This document shows, one piece after another, positions 1 through 6,739 of a stretch of DNA of 10,806 nucleotides. The stretch's first letter is position 1. The number at the start of each line of letters is the position of its first letter. The stretch comes from JAFGBN01 sp964394145. Its GTDB lineage: Bacteria > Chloroflexota > Dehalococcoidia > GIF9 > AB-539-J10. Location of the stretch: NCBI GenBank assembly GCA_964394145.1, contig CAYMVL010000018.1:1-10806 (forward strand), given 5' to 3'. The notes beneath the pieces were generated by a model. That model did not search any database. It was given only the letters and a program-made list of their open reading frames with translations, and was not told the DNA's origin. Both the position numbers and the translations under genes were made by a program.

Positions 1-1
1 A

Positions 2-166
2 AGAGCGAAGAATCCTAACGTGCGCATTATGCTGGGTGGAGCTCCCATAAATCCAGATGTAGTGGAAAAATACGGAGCTGATGGCACTGCTGACAATGCT
101 GGCACTGCGGTTGATGAAGCTATAAAGCTAATCAAGATGTTAAAGAAAGAGGAATTAGGGAGATAA
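2..166 (+). CDS. Corrinoid (B12)-binding methyltransferase protein, C-terminal fragment
   Basis: Only the last 54 residues and the stop codon are in the window; the gene starts upstream. The fragment reads as the end of a Rossmann-like B12-binding domain of the MtaC/MtbC/MttC type. It has a beta strand and turn VRIMLGGAPIN, then the helix start PDVVEKYGADG, then ADNAGTAVDEAIKLIK. The family ends with the same GGAP...GADG...A..AV pattern. In the family this domain binds the lower face of a corrinoid and carries the methyl group on cobalt between a substrate-specific methyltransferase and a second methyltransferase. The DxHxxG cobalt-ligand motif lies further upstream and cannot be checked. The next gene is a corrinoid-protein activator about 95 bases downstream on the same strand, followed by two methyltransferases, which supports the call. 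Which substrate it serves is unknown. Confidence 0.85.
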   Translation, partial: RAKNPNVRIMLGGAPINPDVVEKYGADGTADNAGTAVDEAIKLIKMLKKEELGR

Positions 167-186
167 ACCAGAGATAATCCTTAGAC

Positions 187-220
187 GACGGGAAGATATC
201 TAGTTCTCCGTCAAGCTTTT
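187..220 (+). other. Weak hairpin plus short T-run between corrinoid protein and activator genes
   Basis: GACGG-GAA (187-194) can pair with TTC-T-CCGTC (204-212) with one bulged T, giving an 8-bp imperfect stem. It is followed by AAGCTTTT (213-220). It lies 20 bases after the corrinoid-protein stop and before the activator's ribosome binding site. It could be a weak attenuator or a 3'-end stabiliser that lets the carrier protein be made in excess over the activator. The stem is short and the T-run is interrupted, so this is a weak call. Confidence 0.25.
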
Positions 221-246
221 GTGTGATTGTCGAGGTAAAAAACATT

Positions 247-254
247 AAGGAGGG
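247..254 (+). promoter_or_regulatory. Ribosome binding site deciding the activator start
   Basis: AAGGAGGG lies 7 bases upstream of the ATG at 262. The longer in-frame GTG at 223 has no comparable site upstream. The residues it would add (IVEVKNIKEGLW) are partly encoded by the Shine-Dalgarno itself. The ATG at 262 is therefore preferred, giving a 1151-residue protein instead of 1164. Confidence 0.8.
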
Positions 255-261
255 CCTGTGG

Positions 262-3200
262 ATGGCCAATAACGGGCACAGTAAGCATTTGATTGTGTTT
301 CAACCGTCGGGGCGGAGAGGTGAGGTTGAGGATGGGACCACGGTTATGCGTGCTGCTCATGACCTGGGAGTGGAAATAGAGACTCTTTGCGGTGAGCAGG
401 CTGTATGTGGTAAGTGCAAGGTGAGAATTGAGGAGGGGTCGTTTGAGAAATATGGCATTGAGTCGCATAGAGACGACCTCTCGCCTATGGGGGAGTCTGA
501 GACCAAATTTTTCAACCGTCGTCAACAGCAGGAAGGCTACCGATTAGCGTGTCAGACCCATATTCATGGGGATGTCGTTGTATTTGTGCCCGAAGCAAGT
601 AGGGCTGGAAAGCAGGTTGTCCGCAAGAAGGCTAGGGATATTGCGATAAAGCTAAATCCTGCAGTTAGAAAGTACTATGTTGAATTGACAAAGGCTTCGT
701 TGGACGACACTTTGGGCGATTGGGAACGTTTGCAGAATCATCTGAATAAGCAACATGGCTTAACCAATTTGACAATCGATTATATGGTGTTGCTGGATTT
801 GCAGACAATGGTACGGCAGGGCAGCTGGAGGGTAACCGTGTCAGTATGGATGAACCAGGAGGTTATCAAGGTTGAGCCGGGGTACGTAGAAAAAGGTTAC
901 GGTCTAGCTGTAGATATAGGTAGTACGAGCGTAGCCGGATATCTTTGCGACTTATCTAATGGTGAATTGGTGACTACGGTTTCCATGATGAATCCACAGG
1001 TGATGTATGGTGAAGATGTCATGTCGCGAATCACTTATACCATGACTCAGGAGACTGGTTTGGAGCAGTTAAATAAGACCATTCTAGAGGGCTTGAATGA
1101 GCTTGTGGGTGATGCGGCTAGGATTGCTGGGATTAGTCGACAGGACATCGTCGATATGACGGTTGTAGGTAACACCTGCATGCACCATCTTTTCCTCAAT
1201 TTGGATCCGAAGTACATTGGGAGGTCACCCTTCCCGCCGTCTATACATCATTCCGTCAACGTGAAGGCGCGTGACGTAGGGTTCAAGATAGCAGCAGAAG
1301 TTAAAAATGCTCCGGATCTAATCGGCATAAGTCCGCCCTGCCAGGTTGCCTGTCCTGCGGGTGTCAATGCTCAGGATTTTCTGGATCTTATTATAGAAGG
1401 CAGATATAGTGAGTCACTGGCGGAGATAAGGAAGCATATGCCCTTTGCAGGAGTCTTGGGGCGCGTTTGCACACAACCGTGTGAGAAGGAATGTGAAAGG
1501 GGTAAGGTTGATGAGCCCATCTCCATCCGCTCATTGCACCGCTTCGTGGCGGATTATGAGCTTAAGAATGGGAGAGCAAAGGCAACCCCGGTTAAGAAGG
1601 CAAGAGAGGAGAAAGTGGCAGTTGTTGGTTCCGGTCCGGCTGGCTTATCATGCGCCTATGAGCTGGTTCAGAAGGGATACCCGGTTACCGTCTTTGAAGC
1701 TGCCCCTAAGGCTGGAGGTATACTGCGCTATGGGATTCCTGACTACAGGCTGCCCAAAAATGTACTGGATAATGAGATAAGTTACATTGAGGAGCTGGGA
1801 GTAGAAATCAGGACAAACAGCCCGGTGAAAGATCTTCAGGCTGTTTTCAATGATGGGTATAAAGCGATATTTCTCGCCACTGGAGCGTGGGTGAGCAGGG
1901 AAATGGGCATCCCGAATGAGAATGTGGATGGTGTTGTACATGCCCTTCCTTTGCTGAAGGAATTGAACTCGGGGAACGGAAGGAAATTTGGAGAAAGGGT
2001 AGCCATCGTTGGAGGAGGAAATTCTGCTATAGATGCGGCACGTGTGGCCAAGCGCCTTGGAGGGACGAAGGTTTCCATCGTTTATCGGCGTTCTCGAGAT
2101 GAAATGCCTGCCATCGAATCTGAGGTCAGAGAAGCAGAGGAGGAGGGAATAGAATTCCAGTTCCTTACTGCTCCGGTCAAGATTACAGCAAGCAATGGTA
2201 GAGTAGAGGGGATGCAGTGCATTCGAATGGAACTTGGTGAGCCCGATGCAAGTGGTCGCAAAGCTCCTGTACCTGTGGCAGGGTCGGAATTCAATATGGA
2301 CGTGGATAACGTAATTATGGCTATCGGTGAGAAGCTTGATACGACAGGATTTCCCGAGAATTTTGAGTACAATGAGCAGAGATTCCTCAAGGTTGACCCT
2401 GTCACTTTGGAGACAGGATTGGAAGGCGTGTTCGCTGGCGGTGATATTCTGGGTCCAGCTGATGTGGTTAGCGCTGTTCGTGCAGGGCAGGAGGCAGCTG
2501 TATCTGTTGAGCTCTACTTCGCAGGGGTGGATCCTAAGGCAGGAAGGCCACCCGTATTAAAGAGGGTGCCAGAGGTGCCAAAGCAAGGCTTAAGCGTACA
2601 GGCAAGGGAGCCTACCCCGAGGATTGACCCACAGAAGCGGTCGGCTTTTGAGGAGGTTGAGGAAGCTCTGGAGAAAGACGCTGCCGTTAAAGAAGCGATG
2701 CGTTGTCTGCATTGCAGCGTCTTCGCTGAGGCAAGGGAAGAGGAGGTCATAGAGGCGCGTAACATAGGCATCAATATTTCCCCTGGAGCCTATATCCATG
2801 TCCTACCTATCGAGGCCGGCTTTGTTGGAGCTGATAATGTTGGTGTGTTGATTTGCGAGGAACCATATAATCAGGACGAGATCGAACTGATTATCGATAT
2901 AGGTACCAACGGTGAGTTGATTCTGGGGAATCGCAAGAAGCTTATCTCGTCCTCCTGTGCTACTGGCCCGGCCTTCGAAGGTGCCGAAATAAAATATGGA
3001 ATGCGCGCCGCACCCGGGGCTATTGAAAGAATAAAGATTGATAGGGAGACACAGGAGGTTTCCTTTAAGGTCATTGATAAGGATGAGTGGAGCACAGAAT
3101 CGAAGGATGAAGAGATGGGAGCAAGAGGTTTGTGCGGGTCAGCAGTAATAGACATCATACCTCAAATGTTTGCCGCTGGAATCATCGAGCGGAATGGTCG

Positions 3201-3717
3201 CTTCAAGAAAGGCTTGGAACATCGACGTTTTCGTGTGACGGATAATGTCCCTGAGTATGTGATAGCTTGGGCAAGTCAGACCGCGATTGGGGAAGATATT
3301 ACAATTACTATAGATGACATAAGAAACCTTCAGCTAGGCAAAGCGGCTATGTACGCAGGCGCCAAGATTATGATGAAGCATCTTGGCGTTGATAGGATAG
3401 ACAGAGTTGTGGTGGCGGGAGCATTTGGCAGTTATATTGATAAGGAGTCAGCGGCAGCTATGGCGCTGTTCCCTGATTGTGATTTGAGTAAGGTTAATGC
3501 CGTAGGCAATGCTGCCGGAGATGGTGCGCGCATGGCTCTTCTCAATATAGACAAGAGGGGGGAGGCTGATGAATATGCAAGAGAGGTAGAATATATAGAG
3601 TTGACTGTGGAGCCAGGTTTCGACAGGATTTTCAGCGAGGCAATATGGATACCTCATATGAAGGATCAGTTTCCTCATTTAGGTCATCTTCTTCCAAAAG
3701 CGGAGGACAAAAAATAA
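262..3717 (+). CDS. RACo-type corrinoid activation ATPase with an internally inserted GltD-like NAD(P)H/FAD oxidoreductase
   Basis: Predicted to reduce inactive Co(II) corrinoid protein to Co(I) with ATP. Numbering is from the ATG at 262 (1151 aa). Residues about 1-100 are a [2Fe-2S] ferredoxin domain with C43-x5-C49-x2-C52 and C97. A linker and middle domain follow to about 210. The DUF4445/ASKHA ATPase begins at DIGSTSV (218-224) and continues through VVGNTCMHH (301-309). At about 344 it is broken by a full GltD-like module: Fer4_20 cysteines C360, C364, C403, C407 and C411; FAD motif VVGSGPAG (454-461); NAD(P)H motif IVGGGNSA (582-589) with VYRRS (607-611); second FAD motif GVFAGGDILGPAD (722-734); and C815-x2-C818. 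The ATPase resumes at about 829 with SPGAYIHVLP, GFVGAD, IIDIGTNGE (877-885), GPAFEG (902-907), AGAFGSYID and VGNAAGDGA (1081-1089). Without the insert the protein is about 666 aa, close to ordinary RACo (about 630 aa). The frame is unbroken. The electron path NAD(P)H to FAD to [4Fe-4S] to [2Fe-2S] to cobalt is inferred. An alternative start is GTG 223. Confidence 0.9.
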   Translation: MANNGHSKHLIVFQPSGRRGEVEDGTTVMRAAHDLGVEIETLCGEQAVCGKCKVRIEEGSFEKYGIESHRDDLSPMGESETKFFNRRQQQEGYRLACQTHIHGDVVVFVPEASRAGKQVVRKKARDIAIKLNPAVRKYYVELTKASLDDTLGDWERLQNHLNKQHGLTNLTIDYMVLLDLQTMVRQGSWRVTVSVWMNQEVIKVEPGYVEKGYGLAVDIGSTSVAGYLCDLSNGELVTTVSMMNPQVMYGEDVMSRITYTMTQETGLEQLNKTILEGLNELVGDAARIAGISRQDIVDMTVVGNTCMHHLFLNLDPKYIGRSPFPPSIHHSVNVKARDVGFKIAAEVKNAPDLIGISPPCQVACPAGVNAQDFLDLIIEGRYSESLAEIRKHMPFAGVLGRVCTQPCEKECERGKVDEPISIRSLHRFVADYELKNGRAKATPVKKAREEKVAVVGSGPAGLSCAYELVQKGYPVTVFEAAPKAGGILRYGIPDYRLPKNVLDNEISYIEELGVEIRTNSPVKDLQAVFNDGYKAIFLATGAWVSREMGIPNENVDGVVHALPLLKELNSGNGRKFGERVAIVGGGNSAIDAARVAKRLGGTKVSIVYRRSRDEMPAIESEVREAEEEGIEFQFLTAPVKITASNGRVEGMQCIRMELGEPDASGRKAPVPVAGSEFNMDVDNVIMAIGEKLDTTGFPENFEYNEQRFLKVDPVTLETGLEGVFAGGDILGPADVVSAVRAGQEAAVSVELYFAGVDPKAGRPPVLKRVPEVPKQGLSVQAREPTPRIDPQKRSAFEEVEEALEKDAAVKEAMRCLHCSVFAEAREEEVIEARNIGINISPGAYIHVLPIEAGFVGADNVGVLICEEPYNQDEIELIIDIGTNGELILGNRKKLISSSCATGPAFEGAEIKYGMRAAPGAIERIKIDRETQEVSFKVIDKDEWSTESKDEEMGARGLCGSAVIDIIPQMFAAGIIERNGRFKKGLEHRRFRVTDNVPEYVIAWASQTAIGEDITITIDDIRNLQLGKAAMYAGAKIMMKHLGVDRIDRVVVAGAFGSYIDKESAAAMALFPDCDLSKVNAVGNAAGDGARMALLNIDKRGEADEYAREVEYIELTVEPGFDRIFSEAIWIPHMKDQFPHLGHLLPKAEDKK
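1264..1290 (+). repeat. Left copy of a direct repeat flanking the oxidoreductase insert
   Basis: Encodes KARDVGFKI (residues 335-343), the last ATPase-type residues before the insert. It closely matches 2752-2778, which encodes EARNIGINI. Both share the run AGGCGCGT, then AC and TAGG at matching positions. Over the 27 bases about 20 are identical. In ordinary RACo proteins I would expect this segment once, just before the PGA-Y-LP strand. Confidence 0.6.
2752..2778 (+). repeat. Right copy of a direct repeat flanking the oxidoreductase insert
   Basis: Encodes EARNIGINI (residues 831-839), directly followed by SPGAYIHVLP where the ATPase domain resumes. It pairs with the left copy at 1264-1290. 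The two copies sit at the two edges of the GltD-like module, as expected if the module entered through duplication of its target segment. Confidence 0.6.
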
Positions 3718-3737
3718 TAGAACGGAGGTATGGGTAA

Positions 3738-4703
3738 ATGTTGAGGTATAAGCGAGAACAGAAAGTCTGTACAATTGGTAACATCAGGTTCGGTGGTCAG
3801 CCAGGCGAGTACGCTCCACTTGTAATTGGTAGCATGTTCCAGAAGGGAGATAAGCTACTAGAGAGCAGGAAAGAGCGAAGGTTCAACGAGGACCTGGCTG
3901 CCGAGAGGGTCCATGAAATGGAACGGCTTTCTGAGGCTACGGGCGTGCCTGGAATGGTAGCGATGGTTAGCAATACCGAAGATGAAGGACATGTCTACAT
4001 AGATTGGCTTACGAGCGTAACTAATATTCCTTTTGCCATCGACGTATGGGTACCAAAGACAAGGATAGGCATAGCACGCTATGTTAGTAAGAAGGGATTG
4101 CAGGAGCGGTTTCTCTACAATAGTATAACTCCCTGGGATGCATCTTATCCCGATGGTGACGTGGCGTCACAGGTATCTGAGCTCAAAGAGCTTGGAATAA
4201 AGCATGTGATAGTACAGGCCTTTGATGTTGAAGACCAAGGACCCAAGGGAAGGATCAAGTCTCTTGAGAAGATGTTGCCCTTGGTTGAGAAAGGCGAGTT
4301 CGAGAGTGTAGTGGTAGACACTGCTGTAATGGGTTTGCCATACACCGCTTTTTCCTTGGCAGCTAATCGCCTTATCAAAGAACAATTCGGATTGCCGGTG
4401 GGGTGTGCACCATCCAATGGTACCTATATGTGGAGAAAGTCCGCAGGTGACCTGGGCAGAAGCATGTTTCCAGCAGTGGATGCAGCGGTAGAGGCAGCTA
4501 CGGCTATGGGAAGCGATTTTATTTTCTATGGTCCGATGTCTGGCAACAGCAGGGTGTTCTATTCAGTTGCTATGGCCAGCGCTGTGCTTAGTACCTGGAC
4601 CTATGCTGATGGGGCACCTTTACCCAGCGGGAATCATCCGTTGAATTTGCTCTTCCCGGAAGTAGTAGAACAACTTACAAAACAGGAAAAAAAGGAGGGA
4701 TAA
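3738..4703 (+). CDS. MtrH-family methyltransferase (corrinoid to tetrahydrofolate/pterin)
   Basis: A 321-residue protein that matches the MtrH family (subunit H of methyl-H4MPT:CoM methyltransferase and its bacterial relatives such as MtgA) in length and pattern. Landmarks are IGNIRFGGQPGEY (13-25), the segment RFNEDLAAERVHEME (48-62), IDVWVPKTRIGIARY (101-115), VVDTAVMGLP (192-201) and GLPVGCAPSNG (218-228). These soluble TIM-barrel enzymes move a methyl group between a corrinoid protein and a reduced pterin. In bacteria the acceptor is normally tetrahydrofolate, which feeds the Wood-Ljungdahl or C1 pool. The start is ATG 3738 with GGAGG at 3724-3728, 9 bases upstream. It lies 20 bases after the activator and its stop directly abuts the next start codon, so co-transcription is very likely. 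The direction of transfer and the true pterin are inferred. Confidence 0.85.
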   Translation: MLRYKREQKVCTIGNIRFGGQPGEYAPLVIGSMFQKGDKLLESRKERRFNEDLAAERVHEMERLSEATGVPGMVAMVSNTEDEGHVYIDWLTSVTNIPFAIDVWVPKTRIGIARYVSKKGLQERFLYNSITPWDASYPDGDVASQVSELKELGIKHVIVQAFDVEDQGPKGRIKSLEKMLPLVEKGEFESVVVDTAVMGLPYTAFSLAANRLIKEQFGLPVGCAPSNGTYMWRKSAGDLGRSMFPAVDAAVEAATAMGSDFIFYGPMSGNSRVFYSVAMASAVLSTWTYADGAPLPSGNHPLNLLFPEVVEQLTKQEKKEG

Positions 4704-5741
4704 ATGGCAGAAGAACTAAATTCTAAAGAAAGGGTCCTAAAACTCTTCAAGAAGGAGCCGATTGACCGTACCCCCGTGTTTAGCGGCATGGGTAATGTGA
4801 CAGTACATGGTTTGGAGAAGTATGGCTGGCAATTCTCTGATATTCATCTAGACGCGCATAAAATGGCGAGCATGGCAGCAACCACGTTTGAAATGTTTGG
4901 CTTTGAGTCTGCAGTAGTGCCATTTGACATGGGTGTTGAAGCGGAAGCCTTGGGCGCTGGGGTTAATTACTACGCCGGGAAAGAGGGTGTTATCTTTCCC
5001 ACTATAGTGAAGAAGGTGGCTGACAAGGTGGAGGATTTACAATTTGAGGTGCCCAGTGATTTAGCCAAGGCAGGCAGGATACCTCTAGTCGTAGAAGCGA
5101 TTCGTCTTTTGAAGAAAGAGATGGGTGACAAGGTCGCCATAGGTGCTTGGGCGCTGGGTCCACAGCTCATACTTGGTCAAATCTGCGATATTGGCGAAGT
5201 AGCGAAGGCGATGTTTAAGAAACCGGAGCTGATTGATGGATTGCTGGATAAAACAGCAAAGATGGTCATTGAGTTATCAAGGATTTATAGGGAGGCTGGT
5301 GCTGACTACTTCACCGTCCGTGAGTGTGGGTCATCAACGGATATATTAAGCCCTGCTCTGTTCAAGAAGCTGGTGCGGCCTCACCTGGAGCAGGTCTTCT
5401 CGGCCATAGAATCGCCAAAGGTTCTACATATATGTGGTAATACCGACATGATTGTGGAAGAGATGGCAGGGTCGGGGCCCGATGCCATCTCGGTGGAAGA
5501 AAGGAATCATGTAGCTGAAAGTCGGAAGAAATTGGGTCGGGACATGCTCATTTTCGGAAACGTGGCTGGCTACACTGTACTGGTGGGAGGGAAACCTGAG
5601 GATGTTGACGCGGCCGTAAAGGATTCTATCGCTAATGGGGTTGATGCGATATGGCCCGGGTGTGACATCTGGCCAACTGCGCCTAAAGAGAATATGCAGG
5701 CATTGGTGGCAGCCACCAAGAAGTACGGAAAACGCGGATAG
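4704..5741 (+). CDS. MtaA/UroD-family corrinoid methyltransferase
   Basis: A 345-residue uroporphyrinogen-decarboxylase-fold protein of the MtaA/MtbA/CmuA methyltransferase branch. The N-terminus has the family pattern SKERVLKLFKKEPIDRTPVF. VPFDMGVEAEALGAGVNYY follows at about residues 72-90. The zinc/thiol motif is H242-x-C244 (LHICGN) with a distant C320 (WPGCDIWP), the three ligands used by MtaA to bind zinc and activate a thiol. True UroD lacks these cysteines, so heme synthesis is unlikely. MtaA methylates coenzyme M in methanogens, but relatives in non-methanogens act with other methyl donors or acceptors. Here it may be the substrate-specific partner of the corrinoid protein or a second acceptor-side enzyme. 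The start ATG 4704 directly follows the MtrH-like stop codon, with AAAGGAGGG at 4691-4699. It is the last gene of the plus-strand operon. Confidence 0.85.
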   Translation: MAEELNSKERVLKLFKKEPIDRTPVFSGMGNVTVHGLEKYGWQFSDIHLDAHKMASMAATTFEMFGFESAVVPFDMGVEAEALGAGVNYYAGKEGVIFPTIVKKVADKVEDLQFEVPSDLAKAGRIPLVVEAIRLLKKEMGDKVAIGAWALGPQLILGQICDIGEVAKAMFKKPELIDGLLDKTAKMVIELSRIYREAGADYFTVRECGSSTDILSPALFKKLVRPHLEQVFSAIESPKVLHICGNTDMIVEEMAGSGPDAISVEERNHVAESRKKLGRDMLIFGNVAGYTVLVGGKPEDVDAAVKDSIANGVDAIWPGCDIWPTAPKENMQALVAATKKYGKRG

Positions 5742-5754
5742 AGGATTGGATTAG

Positions 5755-5811
5755 TTCCCCACGAAGCTTGGCCGAACACCACAATGTGAGCTAGGTCAGC
5801 TGAGTGGGGAA
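5755..5811 (+). terminator. Imperfect hairpin downstream of the methyltransferase operon
   Basis: TTCCCCAC (5755-5762) pairs perfectly with GTGGGGAA (5804-5811). Going inward there is GA opposite GA, then AGCT (5765-5768) with AGCT (5798-5801), a bulged T, and GGCC (5770-5773) with GGTC (5794-5797). It begins 13 bases after the last plus-strand stop, where a terminator would sit. No T-run follows, so classical intrinsic termination is doubtful. A 3'-end stabilising or Rho-assisted structure fits as well. Confidence 0.4.
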
Positions 5812-5897
5812 TCTATGAATGGGATGAGAGTGGCAGGGAAGCTGGCTTTCAGAAGCTTGTCAAGATGCGTTGCAGTCCTAGGTTGGGTAGGTGTGGC

Positions 5898-5910
5898 TCC
5901 ATTCAATGGA
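5898..5910. repeat. Short perfect palindrome TCCATT-C-AATGGA
   Basis: A 6-bp inverted repeat around a single base in the convergent gap between the two operons. It could be part of a local hairpin or chance. There is no promoter or gene start next to it, so an operator role is unlikely. Confidence 0.3.
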
Positions 5911-5934
5911 ACAGGCGTCACATTGCAACTCAGA

Positions 5935-5967
5935 CTCATCTCCGTTAGGTAATACAGCAGAGATGAG
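5935..5967 (-). terminator. 8-bp perfect hairpin downstream of livF
   Basis: CTCATCTC (5935-5942) pairs with GAGATGAG (5960-5967) around a 17-base loop. It lies 40 bases beyond the livF stop on the minus strand. A smaller hairpin, ATACT-GAG-AGTAT (5977-5989), lies between it and livF. Neither is followed by a T-run on the minus strand, so this is only a possible 3'-end structure. The rest of the 266-base convergent gap (5742-6007) shows no gene. Confidence 0.3.
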
Positions 5968-6007
5968 GGAGCTGATATACTGAGAGTATTGGGAGTTGAG
6001 GCGCAAT

Positions 6008-6739
6008 CTACGCCGCTATGGTCAGGTGATCAACGACAATTTGCGGGTTCTGAATTAGTTCTTCGGCTGATGCTTCGCGAGTTATCTGGCCTTTGTTAGT
6101 CATTAGGTAATGCCGGCTTGCTAGACGTAGCGCCATCTTGTAGTTTTGCTCAACGAGCACGATACTGATTCCTAGATCCGAGCAACGCTTTATGATATTA
6201 CCCACCTCCGCTACCAGAACTGGAGATAGGCCCTGTGATGGCTCATCCAGGAGCATTATCTTTGGATTGCTCATGAGTCCCCTGGCCATGGTAAGCATTT
6301 GCTGTTCCCCACCGCTCAGCGTTGACCCATCCTGCTTGGCCCTTTCCTTAAGAATAGGAAATTCTTCGTAAATTCTTTCCTCTGTCCAACTATCCCCACC
6401 GTCCTCTTTAACAGTCCGCTCTGCCATCTGTAGGTTCTCCCTTACGGTTAAAGCCGGGAAAATATGCCTTTCAGCCGGGACATAGGCCACACCCATTCTT
6501 GCAATCTTGTGAGGAGGGAAACCTCTAACTTCGTGGCCAAGTACTTTGATGCTACCGCGCTTGGGGGGGGTTAGCCCTATAATAGATCGAAGAGTTGTTG
6601 TCTTCCCTACGCCGTTGCGTCCAATAATAGATATGGATTCTCTTTCTCTCAGAAATAGAGAAAGCCCTTGAATAACATAGCTGGGACCATAATAAGTGTG
6701 GATGTCTTCAACTTCTAGGATCTTATTCGCCTGTTCCAA
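6008..6739 (-). CDS. livF: LivF-type ABC transporter ATP-binding protein
   Basis: A 243-residue cytoplasmic ATPase of the branched-chain amino-acid/amide importer. It has Walker A GRNGVGKT (40-47), the LivF hallmark VPAERHIFPALTVREN (87-102), signature LSGGEQ (141-146), and Walker B IMLLDE (161-166). Gln198 (VLVEQN) sits in the H-loop position, which is normal for LivF. Length is usual for the family. The start is a TTG at 6739, supported by AAAAGAGG (6746-6753) 6 bases upstream. No ATG or GTG gives a full N-terminus. The gene overlaps livG by 17 bases, implying translational coupling, and it is the last gene of the liv operon. It should pair with LivG to drive the LivHM channel. Confidence 0.93.
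   Translation of the reverse strand: MEQANKILEVEDIHTYYGPSYVIQGLSLFLRERESISIIGRNGVGKTTTLRSIIGLTPPKRGSIKVLGHEVRGFPPHKIARMGVAYVPAERHIFPALTVRENLQMAERTVKEDGGDSWTEERIYEEFPILKERAKQDGSTLSGGEQQMLTMARGLMSNPKIMLLDEPSQGLSPVLVAEVGNIIKRCSDLGISIVLVEQNYKMALRLASRHYLMTNKGQITREASAEELIQNPQIVVDHLTIAA

Noticed and set aside
223..261. GTG at 223 as the start of the activator
   Set aside because: It has no good ribosome binding site, while the in-frame ATG at 262 has AAGGAGGG at ideal spacing inside the proposed extension.
2082..2405. Long open frames antisense to the activator and other genes
   Set aside because: They overlap well-supported conserved coding sequence, show no domain pattern of their own, and are expected shadows.
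1291..2742. The oxidoreductase as a separate gene or assembly artefact
   Set aside because: The frame is continuous across both junctions, there is no internal ribosome binding site or stop, and both ATPase halves are complete only when joined. A chimera cannot be fully excluded without reads.
4704..5741. Uroporphyrinogen decarboxylase for heme synthesis
   Set aside because: The HxC...C zinc ligands and the corrinoid operon context point to the methyltransferase branch of the fold.
5821..5870. Cobalamin-riboswitch-like text (GGGAAGCTGGC)
   Set aside because: It lies downstream of genes on both strands, not in a leader, and the rest of the B12-box architecture is missing.
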